A DNA stretch of 64,000 nucleotides from an uncultured Clostridia bacterium. Its GTDB lineage: Bacteria; Bacillota; Clostridia; TANB77; CAG-508. A program made the translations under genes and the position numbers. Location of the stretch: the NCBI GenBank assembly GCA_934182465.1, contig CAKPRG010000006.1, positions 71,094 through 135,093 of the forward strand. The letters are read 5' to 3'. How positions within the stretch are numbered: position 1 is the stretch's first letter; each line of letters opens with the position of its first letter. Under the pieces are notes generated by a model. That model was not told the DNA's origin, made no database searches, and was given only the letters and a program-made list of their open reading frames with translations. Positions 8,885-17,099 of this stretch are shown in pieces.

Positions 8885-8920
8885 TATTTTTCAATCATAT
8901 TTTATATATGATTTCTCCTT
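8885..8920 (-). promoter_or_regulatory. Split ribosome binding site: Shine-Dalgarno, hairpin, start codon
   Basis: On the minus strand AAGGAG (8915-8920) lies 30 bases from the ATG, too far to work directly. Between them AATCATAT and ATATGATT form an 8-pair stem with a 5-base loop. If this hairpin folds, the distance from GGAG to ATG becomes 9 bases. Confidence 0.6.
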
Positions 8921-8954
8921 ACATATATTTAGGATTTACAGTTTCCTATAAACT

Positions 8955-10256
8955 TTATAATATTTCCAAAACTCTAGATTTTGTGTTTAGTCTTCTATTT
9001 GTTGTTATAAAAGCTTCTTGTAAATTTTTTGTAGCACCTAATACCTTACTTTCATCATCAGTATGAATATATGCTACAATTTCCCCTGCTGTAACTATAT
9101 CACCTATTTTTTTCTTTAATACAATACCAGCTTTTCTATTAATATCTTCTTGATTTTTCATTCTTCCAGCACCTAAATAATTAGCAATACTTCCTACCAT
9201 ATCAGCATCAATGCTCTCTATTATTCCACTATCTGGAGCATACACTGGCATTATGTACTTTGCTTCTGGGAATCTTTCTGGATGTTCTACATATTCTAAA
9301 CTTCCATATTGTGCAACAACCATTTCTTTAAATTTCTCATAAGCTCGTCCACTTCTTATAGTTTCTATTATTGTAGCTGCATTTTGATCTAAATTTTTAC
9401 AATTAGTTGCCATTGAAAGCATTACACTTCCTAATGCAATTACAACTTCTCCAACATCTTGAGGCATACTTCCTTTTAAAGAATTTATTGTTTCTTTCAT
9501 TTCTAAATTGTGTCCTATTGAATATCCTAAAGGCTCATCCATAGAAGTTATTACACAACCCACTTCTTTTCCAAGAGATTTCCCTAATCTATTTAATAAT
9601 TTTGCAACTCTTTTTGCATCTTCTCTAGTTTTTATATATGTTCCTTTTCCACAAGTTATGTCAAAAACAAATTTATTTCCACCTGTTGCTAATTTTAAAC
9701 TCATTAAACTTGCTGCTATTAGTGGTAAACTATCTGAACAACCTATTTGATTTCTTAATCTATACATTTTACTTTCTGCTGGTGCTAAATTGAAATTTTG
9801 TGCAATAATACTAACACCAACTCTTTTTATAATATCTTTAAATTCATCTATTGTAATATCAGCATCAAAACCAGGTATTGATTCTAATTTATCAATAGTC
9901 CCTCCTGATATTCCAAATCCTCTACTTGAAATTTTTGCTACTGGTATACCCAAAGAAGCTATAACTGGCATTAATATAATTGTTACTTTATCTCCAACAC
10001 CACCTGTACTATGTTTATCAACTATATTGTCAGAGATTTCACTTAAATCAATTGTTGTGCCAGATTCTGCCATAGCTTTTACTAATTCTAATATTTCTTT
10101 TTCTGTTAATCCATTTATATATATGTAACTCATTAATGCAGCTACTTGTGCATCAGTAATTTCATCTCTAGTATATTTTCCTATGACATAACGAATCTCA
10201 TCTCTATCTAGTTCTTTTTTTTCTCTTTTCTTTTGAATAATACTTTTAATATCCAT
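8955..10256 (-). CDS. Pyrimidine-nucleoside phosphorylase paralog with altered base-binding site
   Basis: This 433-residue protein is collinear with its downstream neighbour and keeps KHSTGGVGDK (81-90), Arg168 and Ser183. It departs in places that should matter: Lys187, which contacts the pyrimidine base in characterised enzymes, is Leu (ASLMSLKLA), and the signature reads SSRGFGISGGTIDKLE, with Phe and Ser at positions that are normally Leu/Ile/Val and Thr/Ala. The fold and phosphorolysis machinery look intact, so a changed substrate is more likely than loss of function. It follows rnhB by 60 bases and precedes the canonical paralog by 70 bases. Its ribosome binding site is also split by a hairpin. 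Confidence 0.88.
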   Translation of the reverse strand: MDIKSIIQKKREKKELDRDEIRYVIGKYTRDEITDAQVAALMSYIYINGLTEKEILELVKAMAESGTTIDLSEISDNIVDKHSTGGVGDKVTIILMPVIASLGIPVAKISSRGFGISGGTIDKLESIPGFDADITIDEFKDIIKRVGVSIIAQNFNLAPAESKMYRLRNQIGCSDSLPLIAASLMSLKLATGGNKFVFDITCGKGTYIKTREDAKRVAKLLNRLGKSLGKEVGCVITSMDEPLGYSIGHNLEMKETINSLKGSMPQDVGEVVIALGSVMLSMATNCKNLDQNAATIIETIRSGRAYEKFKEMVVAQYGSLEYVEHPERFPEAKYIMPVYAPDSGIIESIDADMVGSIANYLGAGRMKNQEDINRKAGIVLKKKIGDIVTAGEIVAYIHTDDESKVLGATKNLQEAFITTNRRLNTKSRVLEIL

Positions 10257-10299
10257 TTAAAATTCAGAACTTACCTTTTAAGCTTGTTCTTCTCCTTTC
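10257..10299 (-). promoter_or_regulatory. Split ribosome binding site of the phosphorylase paralog
   Basis: On the minus strand GAAAGGAG lies 35 bases before the ATG. One base after GGAG an imperfect hairpin begins, closed by AGAAC and GTTCT. With it folded the spacing is 10 bases. A weaker AAAAGG lies inside the hairpin, 17 bases from the ATG. Confidence 0.5.
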
Positions 10300-10316
10300 T
10301 TTTGTAATAAATATAA

Positions 10317-10943
10317 CTATACAAATTTTTTTATAAAACTTTTTCTATGTAACATACATGGACCATTTTCTTTTAACGCTTGAATATGTGCTGCAGTTCC
10401 ATAACCTTTATGTTTAGCAAATCCATATTGTGGAAAAATTTTATCCCATTCAATCATCATTCTATCCCTTGTAACTTTTGCAATAATAGAAGCTGCTGCT
10501 ATAGAATATTCTTTAGCATCACCTTTTATTATTGATTTATATGGTATTCCAAAAGTTTCTATATTTGTTAAAGCATCCACTAATATTAAATCTGGTTTTA
10601 CTTCCAAACCTTCTATTGCTTTTTTTACTCCTAATTTTGTTGCATTTAATATATTTATTTCATCAATTGTATTTTGATCTACAATCCCAACATTGTAGCT
10701 TATAGCTTGTGAAATTATTTCTTCAAAAACTTTTTCTCTTTTCTTTTCAGATACCTTTTTTGAATCGTTTACTCCTTCTATCAAAGAATCTACTGGTAAA
10801 ATAACAGCACCTATAACTACTGGTCCTGCTAAAGGGCCTCGCCCTGCTTCATCTATTCCACATATATATTTTACATTTTCATTGTATAAAGTTAATTCTT
10901 CTTTTTTTAAATTGTTTAGTCTTTCTAATTCTTTTTCTTTCAT
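10317..10943 (-). CDS. rnhB: Ribonuclease HII
   Basis: The 208-residue protein is RNase HII, which cuts the RNA strand of RNA-DNA hybrids and starts removal of single ribonucleotides from DNA. The motif ICGIDEAGRGPLAGPVV carries the first two catalytic acids (DE); LILVDAL and AAASIIAKVTRD, followed by the EWD segment, supply the others. The length is typical. A Shine-Dalgarno AAGGAAG stands 11 bases upstream of the ATG. It is the first gene of an operon with two nucleoside phosphorylases and an aminopeptidase. Confidence 0.97.
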   Translation of the reverse strand: MKEKELERLNNLKKEELTLYNENVKYICGIDEAGRGPLAGPVVIGAVILPVDSLIEGVNDSKKVSEKKREKVFEEIISQAISYNVGIVDQNTIDEINILNATKLGVKKAIEGLEVKPDLILVDALTNIETFGIPYKSIIKGDAKEYSIAAASIIAKVTRDRMMIEWDKIFPQYGFAKHKGYGTAAHIQALKENGPCMLHRKSFIKKFV

Positions 10944-11053
10944 TTCTATAATTACTTCCTTAATTACTTTCAGTTGTTTTATACTATTATGTATTTTAGT
11001 TTAATATTTCTATAAAATTTTATGAAACAATTTCAAAATAAATCTTATTTACA

Positions 11054-11545
11054 TTAATTACTATATGATTGCATTTCTGTTAATGTATAATATGTTGTAC
11101 TACCTTCTCCTTTAAATCCTTTAGAATAAATAACTTCTTCTGTTTCATAATTTACTAAATAATATTCAGAGCCTGAAGTTAGCATTTCTGGATCTAATCC
11201 ATTTTTTGAAAGTGTATCTTGTGTCCATTTATACCAATATTTATCGTTATTTGTTCCATCTAAATATTTCTTAAAAGTTTCTAAGCTATTCAAATCAGTT
11301 TTTGTTCCCATATATTCATTACCAATATCAGTATCTGGATTATCTGATGTTCCTTCAAATTGATATTTTTCATATAAACTTTCTGCTTTTCCTTGAACTA
11401 ATAACATATTTGTTATATATGTTTTCACTTTAGAATCTGTCATAAGGTCTGCTGTTACTGATATTGTAACACTAGCCAAAATTCCTAAAACAATTATAGT
11501 AACTACTAAAGCAGCTACTGTAACACCATTTTGATTTTTTAACAT
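11054..11545 (-). CDS. Pilin-like protein without Glu5
   Basis: The 163-residue protein starts MLKNQNG and continues with a 20-residue hydrophobic helix, VTVAALVVTIIVLGILASVT, which is the type IV prepilin layout: short basic leader, Gly at -1, hydrophobic helix. Position +5 is Ala, where pseudopilins normally have Glu. A helix (KVKTYITNMLLVQGKAESLYEKYQ) and a small strand-rich C-terminal domain follow. Pilin-like proteins with an alanine at this position are common in AT-rich Clostridia; their function is mostly unknown. A second, similar gene is at 42367-42864. No pilus assembly genes are in the window, so this is an orphan. Confidence 0.75.
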   Translation of the reverse strand: MLKNQNGVTVAALVVTIIVLGILASVTISVTADLMTDSKVKTYITNMLLVQGKAESLYEKYQFEGTSDNPDTDIGNEYMGTKTDLNSLETFKKYLDGTNNDKYWYKWTQDTLSKNGLDPEMLTSGSEYYLVNYETEEVIYSKGFKGEGSTTYYTLTEMQSYSN

Positions 11546-11620
11546 TTTTCCTCCGTTTTTAAGCTTATTTTAATTTTTCATTTGTATTATATCTATAGAA
11601 AGAAAATTTTTCAATATAAA

Positions 11621-11680
11621 TAGAAAATTTTTCTATTTAAAACAACTTGCTTGTTTAATCCATTAGATATAAGATATAAT
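11621..11680 (+). promoter_or_regulatory. htrA promoter with upstream palindrome
   Basis: TTGTTT (11651-11656) and TATAAT (11675-11680) are spaced by 18 bases ahead of a strong ribosome binding site (AGGAGG). The near-palindrome TAGAAAATTTTTCTA (11621-11635) lies just upstream of the -35 and recurs exactly at 25651-25665. Confidence 0.5.
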
Positions 11681-11700
11681 ATAAATAGGAGGTAAAAAAA

Positions 11701-13074
11701 ATGGATAACGATAACGAATTTAATTATAGTGAAGAAAATCATTTTAAAGCTCCAAAAGAAACAAAAAAATCACACAAAGGATTTGGAAAAACTATAGTAT
11801 TTCCATTCATTTCTGGAGTTGTTGGAGCTTCTATTGTTGTAGGAACTTGCTTTGGTGTTCCTAGTATAAAAAATAAACTTATTGGTACAAAATCTACATC
11901 ATCAATTTCAACACCAACTAGTTCTCAATCATCTTTAGATATTGTAAATTTAGCTAATTTTTCAGATACTTCAATTGGAGTTGCACAAAAAGTTTTACCA
12001 TCAATAGTTGGTATTACAGTTAATTATGATGTAAGTTCTGTTTTTGGAAATAGTACAGCTAAAGCAACTGGTTCTGGAATAATCATTAGTGAAGATGGTT
12101 ACATTGTAACTAATAATCATGTTATTTCTAGTGAATCAAGTTCATCTTCTTATTACGAAATAACAAAATCTACTGGAATCACTGTTAATTTATATAATGA
12201 TTCCACAGAATATAAAGCAACTGTGGTTGGTTCAGATTCATATACAGATTTAGCTGTTTTAAAAATAGATGCAACAGGTTTAACTGCTGCTACTCTTGGA
12301 AATTCTGATGATGTAAAAGTTGGTGAATTTGCTATGGCCATAGGAAACCCACTTGGTATGGAAAGTACTGTAACATCAGGAATTGTTAGCGCTGTAAATC
12401 GTGAAGTAACAGCATCTGATGGTACAACATATACTGCTATTCAAACAGATGCAGCTATAAATTCTGGTAACAGTGGTGGCGCTCTAGTTAATGCAAATGG
12501 TGAAGTAATCGGAATTAATACATTAAAACTTTCTGGTAGTGGAATCGAAGGTATTGGTTTTGCAATTCCAATAAATTCTACAACAAAAGTTATTTCTCAA
12601 TTAATAGAATACAAAGAAGTAAAACGTCCATACATTGGAATTAGTGGTTCAGCTGTTACAGATGAAGTTGCAAATCGTTACAATGTTCCTTATGGTGTTT
12701 ATGTAGAATCTGTTGAAAAATCAAGTCCAGCAGAAAGTGCTGGAATCCAAGCAAAAGATATTATTACAAAAATAGATGGAACAGAAGTAAAAACAGTTCA
12801 AGAATTAAATAAAATTAAAAACAATCACAATATTGGTGATGAAGTTACTTTAACAGTATACTCAAATAATGAATACAAAGATGTAAAAGTAAAATTAGTT
12901 GAACAAACAGTTTCTGAAGCTTCTACATCAGATTCTTCTAGCACTCAACAAAATAATAATTCATCATCTTCTTCAAAAGGAAAAAATAATAGTCAAGTTC
13001 CTAGTACTCCTTTTGGAAATAGTGATAGTTCAGACAGTAGTGATTCTTTATTTAAATATTTCTTTGGAAATTAG
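11701..13074 (+). CDS. htrA: HtrA/DegP-type serine protease, membrane anchored
   Basis: The 457-residue protein is a DegP/HtrA family protease for quality control of exported proteins. After a cytoplasmic stretch of about 30 residues comes one membrane segment (about 33-52), then a trypsin-like domain with the triad His140 (TNNHV), Asp183 (YTDLAVLKID) and Ser258 (INSGNSGGALVN). One PDZ domain follows (about 305-395), with a Ser/Asn-rich tail at the end that may reach into the cell wall. AGGAGG stands 8 bases before the ATG. A promoter and a strong terminator frame it as a single gene. No CIRCE or CtsR-type box is visible upstream. Confidence 0.95.
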   Translation: MDNDNEFNYSEENHFKAPKETKKSHKGFGKTIVFPFISGVVGASIVVGTCFGVPSIKNKLIGTKSTSSISTPTSSQSSLDIVNLANFSDTSIGVAQKVLPSIVGITVNYDVSSVFGNSTAKATGSGIIISEDGYIVTNNHVISSESSSSSYYEITKSTGITVNLYNDSTEYKATVVGSDSYTDLAVLKIDATGLTAATLGNSDDVKVGEFAMAIGNPLGMESTVTSGIVSAVNREVTASDGTTYTAIQTDAAINSGNSGGALVNANGEVIGINTLKLSGSGIEGIGFAIPINSTTKVISQLIEYKEVKRPYIGISGSAVTDEVANRYNVPYGVYVESVEKSSPAESAGIQAKDIITKIDGTEVKTVQELNKIKNNHNIGDEVTLTVYSNNEYKDVKVKLVEQTVSEASTSDSSSTQQNNNSSSSSKGKNNSQVPSTPFGNSDSSDSSDSLFKYFFGN

Positions 13075-13098
13075 TTTAATCCCCTTGTATATATAGAT

Positions 13099-13133
13099 AA
13101 AGGCATTTGCAATTTTTTGCAAATGCCTTTTTA
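13099..13133 (+). terminator. Terminator of htrA
   Basis: AAAGGCATTTGCAA and TTGCAAATGCCTTT form a long perfect stem followed by T residues. Confidence 0.92.
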
Positions 13134-13199
13134 TTATTTATTAATACTTTATTTATCTATTGGAATTTATATGATATACTTTCAAAAATTCAAAATATT

Positions 13200-13592
13200 T
13201 TACCAAGATTTTAATACCGTATCATTTTTAAACATTTCTAAGATTTCATCATAAGAAAATCCTCGTAATCCTGTATATTCAGTATATAAAGTATTATCTA
13301 CTTTTTTTGGTTTTATATATCCACTTGTTAAATTTTCATCTATATACATATCATCTGATGGATTTATCATTTCACAAAAACTTGCTGTACACTTTTTGTT
13401 TTTATCAAAAATGCAATAGTAATATGTAATACTATTTGTATCTTTATTCTCTTGTTGAATAATTACTAAGCCTTGATTTGATGAATGAAATTTAGGATCA
13501 AAATAAGATATATTTTTAAGATAAATTCCTATAACACCAATACTACATAACAAAAATATTATACAAATTGCTATTATTAACTTTTTATTCAT
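13200..13592 (-). CDS. Small membrane-anchored protein of unknown function
   Basis: The 130-residue protein has one N-terminal hydrophobic segment (about residues 4-25) after MNKK and an outside domain of about 100 residues with two cysteines (YYCIFDKNKKCTASFCEM contains three closely spaced ones). I do not recognise the family. GGGGGA gives a good ribosome binding site. It is convergent with htrA and separated from yibE/F-like upstream by 155 bases, so it is probably transcribed alone. Confidence 0.65.
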   Translation of the reverse strand: MNKKLIIAICIIFLLCSIGVIGIYLKNISYFDPKFHSSNQGLVIIQQENKDTNSITYYYCIFDKNKKCTASFCEMINPSDDMYIDENLTSGYIKPKKVDNTLYTEYTGLRGFSYDEILEMFKNDTVLKSW

Positions 13593-13747
13593 ATTGCTCC
13601 CCCATATAATTACTTTTTATATTTCACTATATTGAGCATACAATATTTTTATATTCTTTGCAATCTAAATTTTACTATTATACGTTTTAGGCATCAAAAG
13701 TATGTGTTTTCAAATCTTATTAGTACAATTTTCGTAATTTTATATTT

Positions 13748-15013
13748 CTAATTAATTTTCAAGCTCCTTTTTCCATCAATTAAGTTTTCAGATGTTGTTT
13801 TGTAAATTGTTTTTTTACGATTCAAAAAAGCATATACAAAAGCTGTAATTGGAATAGTATAAACAACTCCCATACTTCCTGCTATTGCAGATATTATTTC
13901 TTCTACAATTGTTTCTTTATTTAAGATTTCGGTAATTAGCATATTGCAAGCCATAAATAATAATATTAATTTTAAAGCTCCTCCAACATAAGCTAAAATT
14001 AAAGTATTAGTCATTGTACCAATGACATCTCTTCCTATATTCATACCACTTTTAAATAATTCTTTCCAAGATATATCTTTTGTTTTATTTTTTATTTCGT
14101 CTAAACTAGATGCTATGCTCATTCCGACATCCATACAAGCACCTAATGCTGAAATTACAATTCCTGCAAAAATTAAATCTCTAAAATTAAATGTTGCAGT
14201 TTGCATATTCATACTAAGTTGTATTGCATCTTCACACGCACCAGATAATTCTGCTAAATGACTAAATATTGATGCTACTATTCCAGCTGATACAACACCA
14301 CCTAAAGTTCCTATTGCTGCTGTTACAACTTTTTTATTTATTCCACCAATTACAATAAATGTTAATACTATTATTACTGCACAAGTTACTATTGACATTA
14401 GTATAGCATCATAACCTGCAAAAATTAATTTTATCAAAATAAACCAAACTGCTAAAATTGTTATTATTAATCCAATTATTGCTTTTATGCCTTTTTTTCC
14501 ACCAACTAATATTATGCTAAGTAAAAAAATTGCCACCATTATATATATGTAATTAGAACGAACTATTCCTTCTATTGCTGAGCTAACATTTCCATTTGCA
14601 TCTACTGATAATTGTACTGTTACTGTATCTCCTTTTTTTAATTCGTAAGCTAATATTTTTCCTTCTATGTCATAAGATAATATAAAATCTGTTGTAAATT
14701 CTTTTGTTTCATATTCACCTTCTAAAATTTCTATTTTTACACTTTGTACTGTATCTTCTATATCTCCAATTGTTTTTTTAGTGATATCTCCTGTTTCTAG
14801 TACTTTTGCTTTTACATAGAAAGTTTTATTTTCTTCTACAACTGCTTCTTCTGAATTTTCTACAGTTTCTGAAGTAGCCTCTTCTGAATTTGTTGTTTCA
14901 GTTGTCTCTGTTGTACTTGGTTGTTCTGTTGCAAAACTTATTGATAATAACATATTTACTATTAATATAAATATTAGTAAAATCCTTACTACTTTTTTTG
15001 CTTCGTTTTTCAC
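13748..15013 (-). CDS. YibE/F-like polytopic membrane protein
   Basis: The 421-residue protein matches the YibE/F family of bacterial multi-pass membrane proteins of unknown transport role. A signal peptide (about 1-28, ending SFA) is followed by a Thr/Glu-rich linker, an extracytoplasmic strand domain (about 55-150) and about eight membrane helices with family features such as GKKGIKAIIGLIITILAVW, GCMDVGMSIASSLDEI-like sequence and IGTMTNTLILAYVGG. The start is GTG, with AAAGGA 10 bases upstream. The 309-base leader contains a structured region and a terminator-like hairpin, so transcription attenuation is possible. Confidence 0.88.
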   Translation of the reverse strand: MKNEAKKVVRILLIFILIVNMLLSISFATEQPSTTETTETTNSEEATSETVENSEEAVVEENKTFYVKAKVLETGDITKKTIGDIEDTVQSVKIEILEGEYETKEFTTDFILSYDIEGKILAYELKKGDTVTVQLSVDANGNVSSAIEGIVRSNYIYIMVAIFLLSIILVGGKKGIKAIIGLIITILAVWFILIKLIFAGYDAILMSIVTCAVIIVLTFIVIGGINKKVVTAAIGTLGGVVSAGIVASIFSHLAELSGACEDAIQLSMNMQTATFNFRDLIFAGIVISALGACMDVGMSIASSLDEIKNKTKDISWKELFKSGMNIGRDVIGTMTNTLILAYVGGALKLILLFMACNMLITEILNKETIVEEIISAIAGSMGVVYTIPITAFVYAFLNRKKTIYKTTSENLIDGKRSLKIN

Positions 15014-15322
15014 TTTAATTCAATCCTTTCATTTTTTTAAACTCTTACTATTTTTATATTTTTTTGCTAAAATTTTTTCAAACTAATTTCTTTCTTCCCA
15101 AAAACTTAAAATACTTTATAAATTACTTTGCAAAATTCTCTTTAGCGCGCAAAAAGTTGAAAACATTATTTCTAATAATTTTCAACTTTCGTACTTAATT
15201 GGATTTGCTCCACACATTTATTTTAGAACTTACGATAATTGTAAAAAACTAAATTTCAGCAAATGTCCACATCTTTGCTCATTGCACATAGTTTTTACAA
15301 AACCTTGTGTGTAAATGCGTTA
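15014..15322 (-). other. Gene-free leader with two-level hairpin upstream of the YibE/F-like gene
   Basis: No gene was found. On the minus strand TGTAAAAACTA (15289-15299) pairs with TAGTTTTTTACA (15240-15251), and inside it GCAAA and TTTGC close an inner stem. About 50 bases further comes the terminator-like hairpin at 15151-15189, then 137 bases to the GTG start. The order structured element, terminator, gene is that of a riboswitch-type leader, but the element could equally be the 3' UTR of the gene at 15323. Confidence 0.45.
15151..15189 (-). terminator. Terminator between the DUF3298-type gene and the YibE/F-like gene
   Basis: On the minus strand AAAGTTGAAAATTATT, a short loop and AATAATGTTTTCAACTTTTT form a long stem with one bulge, ending in five T. 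Confidence 0.8.
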
Positions 15323-16198
15323 TTAAAAAATAACAATATCCATTTCATTTGTATAATCTGTATTTCCATACGGATAAATAATATAAACATATCCATCATC
15401 TGTTAAGAAAAATGTTGTTGCATTCTCTACTTTATACATATCACTACCTAAATCTCTTTCATAAAGATTTCCATAGTCTGCTGCAATTATTTTTGCATTT
15501 GTATAAGCTGCTTTTATTTCTGTATCTATTGTACTTTGTACTGTTGATACTGTTGTGTTTTTTAGCTCAATTAATTCTTTTAAAGAAACTTGTCTATCTG
15601 CTGAAATGCTATAATTATAAGTTTTTATTGAAACTTTTTCAGCTTTTTGTCCTTCTTTTAAAGATGCTTTTATTACAACTGAAACTATATCTTCATTTAC
15701 AAAAGCTTGATATGTAACATTGTATACAACATATTGATCTGTTTGTCTCATAATATTATTTGCTTTTTCATAGAACTCTGATCTAATTTGCTCATTTATT
15801 TCTTCTACTTTATCTGTTTTTATATTAATTGTTGGTATTACAGCTTTTATTGTATAATAATTTTCATCTTCATTTTCTAGTTTATATAAAGAATATACTA
15901 AATCATTTTCTTCTTTTATTTTTTCTACATTTACATTTTCACTTTTTATATTTACTTTATTTTGAAATATAGAATTAAAGTTTGCTTCTAAATTAGCTAA
16001 TTCTTCTGCTGTTTTTTGGCTTCCTATATTAATTCCAATCATTAGTGGATCTGTTTCAGCATATTTATAAAAAAATTGTGTATATATTCCTATGCATACA
16101 GCTATAATGCACACTAATACAACAAATAAAAAAAACCAAACAGTCTTTTTGCCTGTTAACTTACTTGCAAACCTTCTCCAGGCTCTTATAATACTCAT
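15323..16198 (-). CDS. Membrane-anchored protein with RsiV-like DUF4163/DUF3298 domains
   Basis: The 291-residue protein has a basic N-terminus (RAWRRFASKLTGKK), one membrane segment (about 19-42) and an outside region resembling the DUF4163 plus DUF3298 pair found in RsiV anti-sigma factors and PdaC-type cell-wall proteins: YYTIKAVIPTINI, then EEINEQIRSEFYEKA, and a C-terminal FFLTDDGYVYIIYPYG. There is no obvious anti-sigma domain at the N-terminus and no ECF sigma gene next to it. The role is therefore open: it may bind lysozyme or peptidoglycan as relatives do. The ribosome binding site (AGGAG) is normal. Confidence 0.72.
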   Translation of the reverse strand: MSIIRAWRRFASKLTGKKTVWFFLFVVLVCIIAVCIGIYTQFFYKYAETDPLMIGINIGSQKTAEELANLEANFNSIFQNKVNIKSENVNVEKIKEENDLVYSLYKLENEDENYYTIKAVIPTINIKTDKVEEINEQIRSEFYEKANNIMRQTDQYVVYNVTYQAFVNEDIVSVVIKASLKEGQKAEKVSIKTYNYSISADRQVSLKELIELKNTTVSTVQSTIDTEIKAAYTNAKIIAADYGNLYERDLGSDMYKVENATTFFLTDDGYVYIIYPYGNTDYTNEMDIVIF

Positions 16199-16393
16199 AG
16201 TTTTTCTCCTATTTTAAAATTGTTTTTATTATAACATTATATTAAAAAAATTTCAAATTTTATAGAATAAAAAATGTTTTTTTTCTAATACTAAAGTTAA
16301 AAGATGGTAATTCACACAAGATTTTCTTATGTTTTATATAAAATCTAAAAATCTCTATAATTTGTGAATGTACCCTTAAAAGGTGGTAAATTT

Positions 16394-17041
16394 ATGAAAA
16401 GAACAATTTTTTATGGTATTTTAATTTTTATTTTTTCAATGGGTGTAGGCTTTTTATTTTCCAAAATGTGGGTTAATCAAAAAATGGCAGATGCTAATTT
16501 AAAAGTCGTAGGAGATGAAATTCAATACTTAAATTCAAGTATAACAAATCAACTATCTTTAAGTAATTCTAATTTTTCTTTAACTACAAATTCTGCAAAT
16601 TTTTCCAATTCTCTAGATACTATATCAACTGCATCTACAGAAGAAAAAGTCTCTCCAAATGCAGAATTTGCATTAAAAAAATATTATAATGAATGCGGAC
16701 ACTTCAAATTTGAATATGCAAAACTTCCAGAGGAACTCGTAAATCTAACAAAAGAAGAAGTTGAAGATTTTTATGATGATTGGGAAGTCGAAGAATTTTC
16801 ATCAAATAAAATTGTATTAGTAAAAGAAATTTCTTCTTTATGTGATGAACATTTTATTATAAAACTTGGTGAAAAATATGTGCAAATATTTCATTTAGAA
16901 TCTGATGGAAATCTTGTATTATATAAAACTACTGATATTTCAAGAGATTATCTACCAGCAGAAGATATTTCAAAACTTGAACAAGGTATGTATGTTTTTG
17001 GTGAAGGAAAATTAAATTCTATAATTGAAGATTTTGAATAA
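16394..17041 (+). CDS. BofC C-terminal-domain protein
   Basis: The start is placed at the ATG at 16394 because AAAGGTGG stands 7 bases upstream and the protein then begins with a proper signal anchor (MKRTIFYGILIFIFSMGVG). The 215-residue product ends with a domain (about 105-215) that matches the clostridial BofC C-terminal domain: LPEELVNLTKEEVEDFYDDW, VEEFSSNKIVLVKEI, CDEHFIIKLGEKYVQIFHL, then YLPAEDISKLEQG. In Bacillus, BofC sits in the intermembrane space of the forespore and restrains SpoIVB signalling to pro-sigma-K. The clostridial relatives are less studied. A terminator follows. Confidence 0.82.
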   Translation: MKRTIFYGILIFIFSMGVGFLFSKMWVNQKMADANLKVVGDEIQYLNSSITNQLSLSNSNFSLTTNSANFSNSLDTISTASTEEKVSPNAEFALKKYYNECGHFKFEYAKLPEELVNLTKEEVEDFYDDWEVEEFSSNKIVLVKEISSLCDEHFIIKLGEKYVQIFHLESDGNLVLYKTTDISRDYLPAEDISKLEQGMYVFGEGKLNSIIEDFE

Positions 17042-17055
17042 AATTATTTAAAAGT

Positions 17056-17096
17056 AAAAAGTGGACATTGTATATTTTATACAATACCCACTTTTA
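17056..17096 (+). terminator. Terminator of the BofC-domain gene
   Basis: AAAAAGTGG plus ATTGTATA pairs with TATACAAT plus CCACTTTTA, with a small internal mismatch. It also faces the convergent gene at 17100. Confidence 0.8.
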
Positions 17097-17099
17097 TTT

